Source: Agrostemma githago (lineage: Eukaryota; Streptophyta; Magnoliopsida; Caryophyllales; Caryophyllaceae). Taken from it: DNA of 64,000 bases. The notes below the pieces were generated by a model that searched no databases, was not told where the DNA came from, and saw only the letters and a list, made by a program, of their open reading frames with translations. Shown here piece by piece: positions 22,674 through 34,503 of the stretch. Position 1 is the first letter of the stretch. Every line of letters starts with the position of its first letter. Both the position numbers and the translations under genes were made by a program. The stretch lies in the NCBI GenBank assembly GCA_958450325.1, contig OY288242.1, forward strand, positions 1,984,001 to 2,048,000, in the 5' to 3' direction.

Positions 22674-24219
22674 GTACCGTTTTTGCGACGGAGACATCGA
22701 CAATTTCGATTATGAAGAGGATGCTTCGAAGCGGTTTGGGGATATCTCCTTTATATGTATCTTGTAAGTAGTTTCATTTTTCTTCATTTTAATTATTTTG
22801 CACTTTCATTATCTTTCATATCTTTCCCCGTATGTTTGTTGCCTCTTACTATTTGATGTACACAATGAGGGCATTGTGTGATTTGGTTTGGAGAGGGTAC
22901 GCATCTGTTGTTTTCATTCATCCGCATATTTATTGCATTTCCGTTTGCATAAAAAAAATCACAAAAATACGTTTTTGCATATAGTCAAGTCGGAATGGTT
23001 CTATAATGATGATGATATTGCTTTTATGTCTTCATTAGCTTGCTTATGCCTTGCATCGTTATCGTTTTTGTATATAATTACATGTATCATTCTCTTGTCA
23101 TTGATTGACTTTACTGAACGAATAAACTTGACTCATTGTTGGCAAACTACTCAGAATTGTAAGGAATTAGAGCCTTAAACTGATGACATTCATGATCAAT
23201 TTCATTTAGGTTGAGAGTAGTACTCCTTATGAGACATGTAACATCAAATTGCATAAGCATGACATTTGTCTCTTAGGTACCTGTACGTTTTTGACTCGTG
23301 GTTTTGACGTGTGCGAAAAAGAAAAATCCTTTCTTTTAATTAATTCCCATGAGCCTCACATAGCCAAATTGACATGTTTTGAACCATTTATTAACTACAT
23401 GTCATAAATGGCCTACCCTAGTCAAGCTAGTTGGTTAATTAGACGGAATTGTTTTTTTCCGGGTGAGATATGGTACCATGTTGATTGAAGATGGGAATTG
23501 AGAAAAAAAATGAATTGAAAAGAAAAAAATCGATGAAGAAAAAAAAAGAAAAAGAAAAGAAGAGAAAAAAAATGAAACAAGAAAAAGAATATGTTTTTGC
23601 TATGAGAAAAGAATTGATCTCTCTAATTTCATAGTTATTAGTGGGAAGTGATCTTGATAAGGCACTTGTTACTATGCCTATTTTCTTCGACTTGAGTTGG
23701 TGAGAATGGAATGTTTATTAATGGTTGGTGTAATTCTAGCTTGGCTATTAACTCCACATATCCATATCGTTTTGCCCCTTCTTACCCAACTAGCCTCACT
23801 TTATACCATATAGATGTAAGTCCTTGGCACGTGTCTTACCCGATAGAATGCGTATGTACGGTTGGTAGAGATTGGTATCATGTTAGATTGCATGCATGTT
23901 CTTGTAGGTCGCAGTTAGGTGAGTATTTTGTCTTTCCGATTCTACATATATTTACAATATTGCCCGTAATTGAGTGATGAGCGACCCGTGAGAGTCCGAC
24001 ATAGACGAGTCTTGCAAGGTTGAAGGTTCAGTATTGTTGTCATTGATAAGGCTTGTTGTATTTGGTTGTGTGCATTAGCCTTAATCGATATGCATTAAAT
24101 TGGTTTAGGCGAGTCAGAAGCATAATTAGCTTTGAGTTGTATACCGTTCCATTAAGATGTTTTTTTCTTTGTCTTGTGCTTGCTTGGGACAAGCAAAGGT
24201 TCGGTTTGGGGAGGTTTGA
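22674..24219 (+). other. Athila-A 3' non-coding region with polypurine tract
   Basis: No gene is seen. Landmarks are an A/G-rich run at about 23500-23590 and a GACAAGCAAAGGTTCGGTTT segment leading into the purine-rich tract before the LTR at 24220. Athila-B has matching landmarks in reverse (27541-27570 and about 28205-28300). The short ORFs here have no domain. Confidence 0.6.
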
Positions 24220-25726
24220 TGCGTGCTATTTATATATGATTATTTCGTCTTTTATGCACGCATTTCCATGCATATCGAGTAGCATTGTCTACTATTTTCT
24301 CCCAAATTTGATACTTTGTGGTCATGTTGCATCTTATGCAGGTTTGAACCTGTGGACGAATAAACAAGGCAAAAATCGTGATTAAAGATGAAATATTATG
24401 CGAAATAAGAAAAGAGAATGATCGTTTCCAAATAGGTCAAATTAAAACGTGAATATCTTAAGTCCTACAACTTCAATTGAGCTGGTTTTAGTTGAGTTGT
24501 AAAGATCTTTCTTTTAGCTTTCCAACGGTATATTATACACCTGATTTGAAGAAGTAACGAAGAAATGACAAGCGTTTGAAGTTGAGCGCGCAGTGCTGAG
24601 AACGGAAACAGGTCTATGATAGTCGAACGACTATCCAAATAGTCGACAGACTATTCAAAATCCTCGATCGACTATTCTCGAGACTGGACGAAACCCGAGA
24701 CTTTCCTAATTTGATCTTTAGTGTTAATAGACTTTTGGGCTTTTGTTTTAACTTAGTATTTAAGAAACTACTCCGTATTAGACTAGATTTTATATACCAC
24801 TTCTCCCTTATTCTCTTTTACTTCTCCTTAGACTTTCTTTAGATTTCTTCTCCTTATTCTCTTAGAATTACTTCCAGTTTAATTTCTTCCTTTAAAACTC
24901 GGTTATTGTAAGATTGCAACATTCTAATCGCCTTCATTCCTTTTGGTAATTTTATCTAATTTTTCTTCCTTCTTCCTCGTTCTTGATTGTTCTTCTTCAT
25001 ATTTACTTATTCTTAATCTTTGTTTTATGCTTGTCGTAATTTTATTATTATTCGTCATGTTTAATCTAGTAAAATCTTTTATTAATATTGTTCTTCTTGA
25101 TTTAATTATGAGTAGCTAATTTCCTTCACTAGGATTTAGGGGATCTGCGAATTGAATGTGGTCGCTAAATAATTTATTGATCTGTCAATGATATTGTGTC
25201 TGAGTTGTTAATTGTAGCATATAATCGCGATTAGTCAGTTAATGCGCATGATTGATTAATTGAATTCGGTAAACTTGAACCTAATAAGATCGGAAGCCTG
25301 GTAAAAGTTACACCTGCTACAACACATTAGTTTGCCCTAATAAGATCGGAAGCCTTTAGACGCATGCTAGGGTGAATAGCGGACCGGAAGGACCTTTTCA
25401 ATACCCCTTAGACCAATATCTGCGACACACCTGTGACTTAGACCGTGACCATATGAAATTCGTAGTGAACCGACAATCCTAATTTTCTCTCCACATATTA
25501 TTCATCCTATTTATTTTAGTCATTTTTTCCCCTTTTAATCCTCTTTCCTTCACTACTTTAGTTTAGTTAAAACTAACATAAAACCCCCCAATTTGGTTAC
25601 TAAGATAGAATTTAATTACGAGTAGGATTTATTTGTCTCCCTGTGAAATTGATCCCGACTTCCCTAGCTATATTTTTAGTTGGACCGTAGTTGGTTATTT
25701 TTGATAGGTACACGACTAGCTTATCA
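24220..25726 (+). repeat. Athila-A 3' LTR
   Basis: TG...CA, 1,507 bp. Palindromes at 24618-24635 (arms GATAGTCG) and 24638-24655 (one mismatch), with a TATATA at 24791-24796. It aligns throughout with the split 5' LTR, with scattered substitutions and small indels. Confidence 0.92.
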
Positions 25727-25731
25727 AGTAC

Positions 25732-25811
25732 CTTAATCGTCGGCGCCCTCTGAAGCAGAGGACGTCCACATAAACTCCATAGCGAAAAACCGTTTTTCTA
25801 ATCCAAGACAT
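25732..25811 (-). pseudogene. Antisense ORF2 (aORF2) of Retand-1, N-terminal part
   Basis: ATG at 25811, starting with MSWIRKTVFRYGVYV. The Retand-2 copy starts with MSWVKKTVLRCGVRV. It is cut after 27 codons by Athila-A and continues at 2200-1690. A TATA-like box (TGTATAAATTTC on -, about 25871-25882) lies about 65 bp upstream, at the same spacing as in Retand-2. The stretch 25812-26171 is otherwise non-coding and aligns with 44068-44409 of Retand-2. Confidence 0.65.
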
Positions 25812-26171
25812 TTTTTCTTTGAAAAAGAGTAGAAGAAGAGTGAGGACGGGTTGTGAAAATGGTGGAGGAAATCGAAATTTATACAAAGGCAAAAGCAAGG
25901 CATTAAATGACATCTCAACCATTTTTGCAAGAAGTAGTCAATCAAAAGTCATGCGCGAAACCCGAGGAATCGCTTTACAAGAAAAGCAATCATGAGAGAG
26001 GACATTCCAACTCTTTGCATGATCGATCGGGGTAGTTGAGAATCTTTCCTCGGGAATGCGCGACGCATTGAATGCTAAGAAGAAGCTCAAATGGTCAACA
26101 TCCCGCCATCCCAATCAAGAGGTCGCCTGCCGAAGGGAAGCCCTGCTCCCCCTCAGCCGGCGAGGGCCAAT

Positions 26172-26859
26172 TGATGGGGGTCGGTAGCCTGCCGCAGGTT
26201 ACCCGTCAATTGGGCCCCAGGATGGCCCGACCCAAGAACAAAAGAAGGCCTGCCCTGCAGGCCACCAAGCAAGATCACTGAAAGAACCTCCAAGTGGGCG
26301 ACCTTAGTCGCTCAGCTGCCCGGCACTGCCATGCCGCTTGCCGAACAGGGCAATTAAGCCTCCTGCCTGCTTGCTTCCGGGGCGCTCTCGCCCCAGGCAG
26401 GGTCATGGGAAACCAGGGACCCCTCCGTCATTTTGCCCAAGGTAAAAGGAAATGAGCGGACAAGGTGAGTCCACGTGTCACTCACCCGTCCACTCATTCT
26501 CCTTCTCTCTCTCTCTTTCTCTTTTCTCTCTCTTGAGGGAAGGTATAAATACTTCCCCTCCTCCTACATACAAGGGGTGATATTTTCTCTCTCTAAAAAC
26601 CGCCACCTAGCTCCTCACGAACTAGGTTCATCAAGGTATTTCACGGACTGACTTAGGCATCGGAGAGGGTTCTCCCGGACACCTCCGGGGCCCTGTGCGT
26701 TCTCTGTGCAGGGAGCAGGCCACCTTCGCCGGGAAGGTCCGATCGTCGGAGTGAGGAGAAGAAGAGATCAAGGAAAGTCGAACGATTATCACAGGCAACA
26801 TCATATTCGAAGGATCCGAATCCAAAGTCGGGTCTATTATTTCCATGACCGGAACAATA
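26172..26859 (+). repeat. Retand-1 3' LTR, about 0.69 kb
   Basis: Matches the Retand-2 LTR (43384-44067) in reverse. The right end is set where homology to the other copy stops (CCGGAACAATA, a probable CA-to-TA change). The left end is set at TGATGGGGGTCGG by analogy; a start up to about 50 bp further left is possible. A TATAAAT is at 26544-26550. CT-rich sequence precedes it. The target duplication cannot be checked because the other end is outside the window. Confidence 0.7.
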
Positions 26860-27537
26860 CCGATACCAAATAATTCAAGATCTGAAAAGGGAAGAACAGA
26901 ATTCGATGTATCTTGCGAAGAAAACCGGAAAAGAACGTTAAATTTTATGCTAAGCAAAAGGTTAAAAAGTAACGTAAAGAGTGTATGAAAGTATGAAAAA
27001 GGATGTCTGACAATCTCCTCCTCCAACTGATTTAAAAGAAATCAGTTAGACTCAAAACGGACTCAAAATTCTAAATGAATTTAAATCTAATCCGCGGCCT
27101 GGGTCAGACACACTCGATCGAGTGCATGCAATGCCACTCGATCGAGTGGACCCGTAATTGCTCCGAATCTTGTCCGTCTTTGGGCTGAAAAGAGGAATCG
27201 GTCCAAAACTTTGATGTAGTCCAGTTGGGCTCGAATATGAGGCACTCGATCGAGTGCTTAGCACCACTCGATCGAGTGGGTGCTGCTGAACTCGTGGTTG
27301 AGCTCTCATTTGCTTCTCGGCTTTTTGTTTTCTTCCTCGTCTTCCGTCCTCGTCTCGACTATCCGGGTTATTACTCCTAAATATGCTCGAAATTGCACCT
27401 AACCTGCAAAATAGCACGAGAATCGGCAATATCGACTTTCTAATAGAAATCGACATTAAACATATAATTTAGGAAGAAGAAAAGCTCAAAAATAAGTATC
27501 GGGGGACTATAAAATACGATATAAAATGTGTTGATCA
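26860..27537 (-). repeat. Athila-B 3' LTR, first 0.68 kb
   Basis: Begins (on -) at 27537 directly after the purine-rich tract. It contains four perfect 14-bp palindromes CACTCGATCGAGTG in two pairs: 27111-27124 with 27135-27148, and 27243-27256 with 27265-27278. The outer LTR end is not present; Retand-1 adjoins at 26859. Confidence 0.65.
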
Positions 27538-29473
27538 AACTCCCCCAAACCAAACTTTGCTTGTCCTCAAGCAAACGACTAAAATATATACATACGAGGA
27601 CAAGTGATGTGAAACACGACTCAAAGCTAAATTACAATCATTCTCCTAAAATCGACTCAACCCGACGAGAAAACATGTATGCTCAAGAATGTAACGAGAT
27701 CGATAATCATGCCGTAATCAACAATTGTCTGCCAAATTTTCAATCTTGCAAGACCAATAATGTCGAACTTCCTTACGGTTGTCACTCAACAATCATAAGT
27801 ACGGGTAAGTATATATGTGAAGATAAGAAAGAATAAAGACACTCACTCGACTTATGAAATATGCATGCAATCGAATATGAAATCAATCTCCCCAATCAAA
27901 TACGTGTTCCACCAATCATGACCATAGTACATGCATGCCAAGGACTTACAAAGAGTGGCTTATATGTGAGGGAATAAAATGGATTGTGCTTAAAGCACGT
28001 ATGGAAATGTGGGGCTAAGACCAGTAGTCGCAGCTACACAATAAAAACTATCCATCCAAAAACCCCATCTATGAATTCCGACCATTAACTAGAAGTAAAA
28101 CTCAAAAGAGCATAAGAGGGAATTTTGTCATCCTCTAAATTATAGTTCAGTTCTAGTTACAACATCTCGACCGTTCCCCGAAATATTTCAAGAAGCATAT
28201 GTGTTTTTTTTTTCTTTTCTTTTTCTTGGAATTTTTCTTCTTTTCCTAATTCCATTTTTTTTTTCTTTCAATCTTTTTCATGCTTCTATATTTTTTTTCC
28301 AATTCAGATAAGAGGAAGGCGAATACAAAGTCACATAACAATATTACACACTAAGATCCAAAAGATTTAAAAATCCCGAAATATGATCTATTAGTGAAGT
28401 AATTCCAATTATGTTCACTGCGACTGTCTTGGTAAGGTAGGCTATTCTGGGTTGTAGCTGATTGATATATATATAATAATAACAGGCTTACAACAGCTGA
28501 AATGGGCTGGACAAAGAAAAATGACCTAAATCTACAGGGTAGTAAAAATGGATCGTTTTGGCTATGTGGAGCTCATCACAAACAGAAATGCCTTTCCTCA
28601 TGTACCTCCTCCTCAAACCAAACACATATTCGATAACAAGAGACGGACGTCATATTTATGCAAATTTATGTTACACATTCCATAAGGAGGAACCACTCAA
28701 TTCCTAAATATAAAAGAGACCAGTTATGGATGTTACTGGCCGGCCTAGGAACTCTAAATCCTCAGAATTTTTGTGGTTTGCCGACAAAATGGTCAAATTT
28801 ACTCATTTGGCAATCAACAATTTAATAGGCAATCATATCAAAATCATCTCATCTCGAGTATTACATGCGTTCAGGTACGGAGTCAGCTGTCAATTAGGAG
28901 AAATCATGTAAAACGCAATGTCATCATCACCGTTTTGCATGTTTCACATCAGACACAAGACAGACACAAAGCACACAAAATAAAAATCTTTTTGAACTTT
29001 TCTGATTTTTCAATTTTTTTGGATTTTTAGAATTTTTGAAAGCGTTAAAGCACCCAACGAAAAATGAAAACACACAAAAACACACAAACTCTCCCCCAAA
29101 CCTAAATGTCACAGTGTCCTCAATGTGACTCTACAGCATATAAGACAGACAAATCCACAGCCTTAAGGACAACTTGACCTAAGGGGAAGAAAAATCTAGG
29201 AAAGCAATAATAAGGAAAGAAAGTACCGTATATAATATGGTAACTCCCCCAAACCGGCCAGTCAGCCATATCATCCTCTCCACTGGTCCCAAATGGACCG
29301 GCTCCAGTATCGCCCTGGTCTGAGTTGCTAGTACCACCCTGATGACCCGGCTGTCTCAGACCTCGCAGCCACTATGCTCCTAGGCCGCCGTAGGTGTGCC
29401 CGTAGTCCGGACCCCAAGTGGCTGGATCAACCCCATAATCGTGGAATATACCACTAGTGTCACCCGGACCTCT
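27538..29473 (-). other. Athila-B 3' non-coding region
   Basis: No gene is seen. The GTTTGGGGGAGTTT tract adjoins the LTR. A T/C-rich run on + (28205-28300) mirrors the A/G-rich run of Athila-A. The sequence near 27528-27836 can be translated on + but shows no domain. Confidence 0.55.
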
Positions 29474-30794
29474 TCAGTAAGTCGGGTGGTGAGGGGTCGA
29501 GATTCCAAGAGTAGTCACGTACTCGTGAATCTCGCGGTTGACGAGGCTCTGATTAATCCCCTCGTGAATCCGACGTTGGTGCTCATAAACTGGGTCATAC
29601 ATAAACGGGTACGAGTGCGGGAACTCGGCACCCGGAGTGTGGAATGAGAAAGTCGGGGTGGGTGTAGGTGTGTGTCTAGGGGGCTCGGTCTCATCGGGTT
29701 CGGTCTCTACGCGAACCCTACGCCGAGGGGATTGAACGCCCTCGTCGAAAATGAAGAGCTCCTCAGGAATGAGGTAGCTCGGTGGGGCGGGTGTGTCCTC
29801 ACCTGCGGGAGTGGGTTGCAAGGTAAGGAGTGGTGGTAGGATTGTCCCTTCGACAACCGGGAGTGCCATCCAAACCTTGTCTTGGACGCGCCATAGAAAG
29901 TTCGGGGGATCGCCCCGAATCCACTTCAAAGTGGAGAAGAGGTAGCTACGTCCTAGCAAAGAGACGCGGTCGGTGAGACTCTAAAAAATGACCGTTTCCC
30001 CTAAAGCCTGTAATATAGTGCTTTGCTAGCGCAGTGACAATGGCGCCACAGGCGAGCGGTCCAGATCTGGCGCTCGATACCAACACAGATCATACCCGGT
30101 GCACTGAATGCCTTCAGGGATCGCCTAAAGGGGTTGAGGTAGTGTCCCAGAATCAGCACCTACAATGAGTGAAGTTTACTCACGTCTGATCGTGGAAAGA
30201 CCAAATGACTCAGAATCCGCAAAAATTAAACAGGCGGATGGTGGGGTGTGGGATGGCGTTAAGGGCCATAGCGGTGACACTGACACTACGACCCGAAAAT
30301 AACTTAAAATAAGGAGGGACTTTCGAACTATCGGGTATGTCGTGGATGTCGGAATACCGGTCATAGGTGAGCCTTAAACATTCGGACAGGGTGCTAAGGG
30401 GAATGCATCGCTCGACATTGTTCAAGCGGAAGGATATCGTGCTAGCTTGTCTATTGTACTCAAATGAACTAAGGAATTCTAAAGTGAGTCCTCGGTAAGA
30501 TAACTCACGTAGTGTCCATAGTCCACTGAATCCGGTCATGGACAAGAGCTGCAGCAATTGCTCGTTCAAACCAAGCTCGATCGCGAACTGCGACGAGCAA
30601 CATCGGGTGGCCTCCATCGTCCTTGGTATCAAGGCAAGTAAACGAGCTCGCTGGGCCTCGTTCCTGCAAAAAATCTCCTCATAGCCTGGTACAGGCTGAA
30701 CAGATGGGACAACCGGAACATCCGGTTCCTCCGTGCCTTGCTCAATGTTCTTGTTCCTATTGCTATTTTGGGGTGGATTTTTTCTTCTTACCAT
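29474..30794 (-). pseudogene. Athila-type ORF after pol (resembles the Athila ORF-1 family), broken
   Basis: From ATG 30794 (MVRRKNPPQN), about 195 residues are open. The N-terminus is polar. It leads into a domain with ATRCCSSQFAIELGLNEQLL, GLWTLRELSYRGLTLEFL and ISFRLNNVERCIPLSTL, which resembles the Athila ORF-1 family (Pfam PF03078, function unknown). The frame then fails near 30210, and a further in-frame stretch at 29474-29959 carries a Pro/Thr-rich tail (TPTPTPTFSFH). The segment between them is shifted and contains stops. Its place between pol and the 3' LTR is where some Athila elements carry an env-like ORF. No clear membrane anchor is seen here. Confidence 0.55.
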
Positions 30795-31224
30795 GACTAT
30801 AGCAAAATAACAAAACAAAATTACACAAAAATCCCACAAAAACACAAAATCTCGGCCAAAATCAGTCTCTATACACAAAAATCAATTTTTGAGCACAAAG
30901 TGGTGAAATTAACACAAAATCAAGCATGCAATGGGATTAGTATATAACTAAGGACGAAATTAAACTATAAAATCCAGAAAAGAAGTAAGAAATTCAAAAT
31001 CCCGAAATATACCTCAAGTAGCACGAAAATGACGAGATTAGGGGAAGAGGGGGCAAAACTTTAACAAAATAACACCAAGGAACACAAGTAGATACTACTA
31101 ATTGCAAATTAGAAGCAAAATTTGTGAATTTTGGTGAAGATTTGATGAATTGGGAGTGATTTGGGTGAATTGGGGGTAAGGGTTCTTAAGAATTGTGAGG
31201 GGAGAGGGGTTATTTTTCAATTCA

Positions 31225-31500
31225 AAACTGATTTAAAAAAGAATAAGAAACAAATAAGAGAGGATGAAAAACCGACTCGGGACCCGGTTCAGGGGCACTC
31301 GACCGAGTGCGTCATGGTACTCGATCGAGTAACCTCATGAAAACAGGCAGACTGCTGTCCGTCAGGGCACTCGATCGAGTGCTTGGGCCACTCGATCGAG
31401 TGACCACTGTAGCTGCTACTCCTCGTTTTTTCTCCCTTTAATTGCTTCTAAATTCCTGCAATTAATTCAAATAAATCGTAAAATTCCCTCGTCCTCACTC
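31225..31500 (-). promoter_or_regulatory. Palindrome block upstream of the Athila-B ORF, related to its LTR
   Basis: Four palindromes in two pairs: 31296-31309 (one mismatch), 31318-31331 (TACTCGATCGAGTA), 31368-31381 and 31389-31402 (both CACTCGATCGAGTG). The order and flanks (CTGATTTAAAA before, GCTGCT then CTCGT-T-rich then CCTGCAA after) mirror the LTR block at 27015-27420, though much of the sequence differs. Confidence 0.45.
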
Positions 31501-31650
31501 GATAATTAATACAAACTCCCAAATTAGAGCTACCAAGCTAAAAAAATAAAAAAAATAAAAATGGAAAGGGAAATTACAAATATATATATATATATACAAG
31601 TGATGTCGGGTTGCCTCCCGGTTAGCGCTGGTTTTTACGGTCCCGCTCGA

Positions 31651-31850
31651 CAATTTGCCACTGACTCCTTTTTTAACAATTTGTCGCTCGATTATAAAAC
31701 TTATTTTACCAATTTGGCACTAATGATATTTTTTTTACCAATCTGTCACTTGGGTGCCATTTTTTTTTACCTATTTGGAACCAGTGACACTTTTTTACCA
31801 ATCCGTCACTTTAGAGTCGCTTTTTTTTACTCATTTGGTTATTTGGCTGA
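31651..31850. repeat. Degenerate minisatellite, about 30-bp unit
   Basis: Six or seven units built as ACCAATTTGGCACT followed by a T-run, with much variation. It starts where Athila-B similarity fades. The following stretch 31866-32148 begins like a Stowaway MITE end (TACTCCCTCCGATTTTTATT) but no partner end was found. Confidence 0.6.
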
Positions 31851-32148
31851 GGTAGTCCATTACTCCCTCCGATTTTTATTTATCTTTCCTGTTTTCTTAT
31901 TGGGCTGAAACACTCTTTCTTCCTTATTTCTATTTTGGATCATCAACATGTGGTCTAGAATTACCCTTGCATTTCTCTCTCATCCTTCTTCTCTTTTTAG
32001 CCACACATTTCTACACCCTTATTTTTCACCCGGGATTACATTTTTAAGTAAAAAAAACAAAAGTTGTAGTACATTGCATTTTTACGTTAAAAAAATGTTA
32101 TGTTCTTTTTTGGTTTAAATATTTAATTCTTAATTTGCACTCCGTATA

Positions 32149-33017
32149 ATCTATATATAAACATAAAAAAGGTATCCCAACAAGTTTTTTATCATCTTGT
32201 AATGAGTGACATGTGGCAACACTCCCTTTTTTTCCTCTATTTACAAATTGACTTTGTTTAACCGGCTAAAGGAGAAGATGAAAGGACAAAATGAAGCAAT
32301 TTATAGTGCCTTAAATCACAAACTGACTTCTATCACGAACAACCCACGACGTTTTTTTCCTCGAATCACGGCTCCGGCAATGGTTGTTCCAAACAGTCAA
32401 GCTTGACTTAAAACCGTCACCATTCTTTTTAAAATGTAAGATTATCTGAGTATTTTTCCTCTTAAAACAGGTTCAATTGGATTATTATTAGTATTTCTTC
32501 TTAAGTTTTTGGTTGCACACAGTCATGCACCACCTTCTCTTAATGTACTCTGCATGTTAGTATAATGCACTCTACATGATACGAGTTTAGACTACTTCGT
32601 TGGATAAAATATGTTTGTCATTTGTAGGACCTAAGCCCGTGACGATTCATCAAAGAAGATGTGTTTTGGAGAATTACTCGATCTATAGAACAATCTAATC
32701 ATCTATCTATTATATTTTGGATTACCTTGATCATTATTCAAATTAAATAAGATAGATTCCGTAGAACAAAATCACAACTTTCCAATTAGTGTCCCACCCT
32801 CACAGGTAAATTCTAAACCTCAATATTTACTTAATTTTTGGCTTATCCGAATTTACTTTGAGTAGTAAGGAGTAATTATCATGTTACTAATTATCTAACA
32901 ACTATGTCACATTGTCACTACCACTACCAGACCACCCCACCCAACCTTGCGAGTAAATTTGTTCTCTTATTATGTTCGTTATGTTAGTAGCTATCATAAA
33001 CTCAAACATAACTCGAT
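32149..33017 (+). repeat. Left arm of a large inverted repeat
   Basis: About 870 bp, matching the reverse complement of 33405-34275 along its whole length with few mismatches (roughly 95% by eye). The inner ends are the TATCATAAACTCAAACATAA region; the outer ends are the ATCTATATATAAACATAAAA region. The arms hold no recognised gene. The matching short ORFs (32206-32406 and 34011-34217) only reflect the duplication. Confidence 0.9.
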
Positions 33018-33404
33018 AGATATGAAATTGTAAGCTTTAAAGTAAAACATAATGATATTATCATTCAAGAAGAGAAAAGAACCTACGATAAACAAACAAG
33101 ACATGCTCCCCAATACGTCACATACAACAACGACCAGAAGAGTAAGTATGAAGCCAATTACATTTACAAATAATCGTGCTATATATCTGATTATGCCAAG
33201 TAACCGAGTATGTGTATCATGCATCGCAGAGATGAAACTGAAGAGGAAGAAAAAATCACGGAGGGGACTACTAGAACTGGAAAGGTTTTGAGAATACTGT
33301 TGTATACTATTGTTGGTTAAGAAGTTTACCAACAAAATTTGAAAAATTATTTACATAGGAGTACTATTGTTAGTTACCTAAATAGCTAATACAAACGAGC
33401 ATGT
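33018..33404. other. Spacer of the large inverted repeat
   Basis: 387 bp with no similarity between its two halves. It can be translated in both directions (33052-33291 on +, 32994-33335 on -), but neither product shows a domain. Confidence 0.6.
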
Positions 33405-34275
33405 ATCGAGTTATGTTTGAGTTTATGATAGCTACTAACATAACAAACATAATAAGAGAACAAATTTACTCGCAAGGTTGGGTGGGGTGGTCTGGTAGTG
33501 GTAGTGCCAACGTGACATAGTTGTTAAATAACTAGTAACATGATAATTACTCCCTACTACTCAAAGTAAATTCGGATAAGCAAAAAATTAAGTAAACATT
33601 GAGGTTTAGAATTTACCTGTGAGGTTGGGACACTAATTGGAAAGTTGTGATTTTGTTCTACGGAACCTATCTTATTTAGTTTGAATAATGATCAAGGTAA
33701 TCCTAAATATAATAGATAGATGATTAGATTGTTCAGTAGATCGATTAATTCTCCAAAACACATCTTCTTTGATGAATCGTCACTGGCTTAGGTCCTACAA
33801 ATGACAAACATATTTTATCCAACGAAGTAGTCTAAACTCGTATCATGTAGAGTGCATTATACTAACATGCAGAGTACATTAAGAGAAGGTGGTGCATACC
33901 TGTGTGCAACCAAAAACTTAAGAGGAAATACTAATAATAATCCAATTGAACCTGTTTTAAGAGGAAAAATACTCAGATAATCTTACATTTTAAAAAGAAT
34001 GGTGACAGTTTTAAGTCAAGCTTGACTGTTTGGAACAACCATTGTCGGAGCCGTGATTTGAGGAAAAAAAACGTTGTGGGTTGTTCGTGGTAGAAGTCAG
34101 TTTGTGATTTAAGGCACTATAAATTGCTTCATTTTGTCCTTTCATCTTCTCCTTTAGCCAGTTAAACAAAGTCAATTTGTAAATAGAGGAAAAAAAGGGA
34201 GTGTTGCCACATGTCACTCATTAGAAACTCATAAAAAACTTGTTGGGATGTTTTTTTTATGTTTATATATAGAAT
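33405..34275 (-). repeat. Right arm of the large inverted repeat
   Basis: Inverse of 32149-33017. It lies about 400 bp upstream of the cysteine protease gene. The stretch 34276-34503 after it is AT-rich without a gene. Confidence 0.9.
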
Positions 34276-34503
34276 AATCCTCACATATATTACCCAAATG
34301 GGCAATAATTTAAACCGGAGGCAGTAAGTGTATGTTATCATCATTTAAATATTATTTTCACATATCATTAACTTTTTATTTATTTTTTGTTTTAAAAAAA
34401 CTATGTTTACTCTTTTTTAAATGGTGTGTAAGTTGAAAATTTTGGCCACAAATAAAGCTATGGTAATAATAAAGAAAAATCGTATAATATATACATCGCT
34501 AGA

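Larger units (their letters stand above)
2204..25726 (+). mobile_element. Athila-A: Athila-like gypsy element without pol, with nested insertions
   Basis: Two LTRs begin with TGCGTGCTATTTATATATGA (2204 and 24220) and end with CTAGCTTATCA (8436 and 25726). The right LTR is about 1.5 kb. Just inside the 5' LTR is an Athila-type primer binding site (TGGCGCTGTTGCCGAGGAG, 8442-8460). A purine-rich tract (about 24198-24219) precedes the 3' LTR. A 5-bp duplication AGTAC is present at 2196-2200 and 25727-25731. Three extra bases (AGA) lie between the left duplication and the canonical TG. Apart from later insertions, the element carries one ORF of about 500 codons and no protease, RT or integrase, so it is non-autonomous. 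The LTRs differ at a few percent of sites by eye. Its insertions are a LINE in the 5' LTR and a CACTA in the ORF. Confidence 0.9.
1..26859 (+). mobile_element. Retand-1: Tat/Retand-like gypsy element, 3' part only, split by Athila-A
   Basis: The window opens inside this element. Seen: an antisense ORF (105-1161), a second antisense ORF cut in two (1690-2200 and 25732-25811), and a 3' LTR (about 26172-26859). All of these match, in order, the parts of Retand-2 at 43384-47894. The element reads left to right, because the antisense ORFs are on the minus strand and the 3' LTR is at the right. Gag-pol and the 5' LTR lie outside the window. The Athila-A element occupies 2201-25726. In Tat-lineage elements, extra ORFs antisense to gag-pol between pol and the 3' LTR are established. 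Naming it Retand rests on that layout and on the dual RNase H of the sister copy Retand-2. Confidence 0.85.
26860..31640 (-). mobile_element. Athila-B: 3' part of a second Athila-like element
   Basis: Read right to left. It starts inside the element with the sequence CGCTAACCGGGAGGCAACCC (revcomp near 31611-31630), typical of the region after pol in Athila elements. A palindrome-rich block (31225-31500) and a broken ORF (29474-30794) follow. Next comes a long non-coding stretch, then the tract TTGCTTGAGGACAAGCAAAG and GGTTTGGGGGAGTTTGA leading into the LTR (up to 27537). The LTR is cut at 26860, where Retand-1 ends. This suggests Retand-1 inserted into this LTR. Gag and pol are absent from the window. 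Confidence 0.75.

Noticed and set aside
32994..33335. 113-residue hydrophobic minus-strand ORF in the inverted-repeat spacer
   Set aside because: AT-rich sequence easily gives hydrophobic frames; no domain, and an opposing ORF overlaps it.
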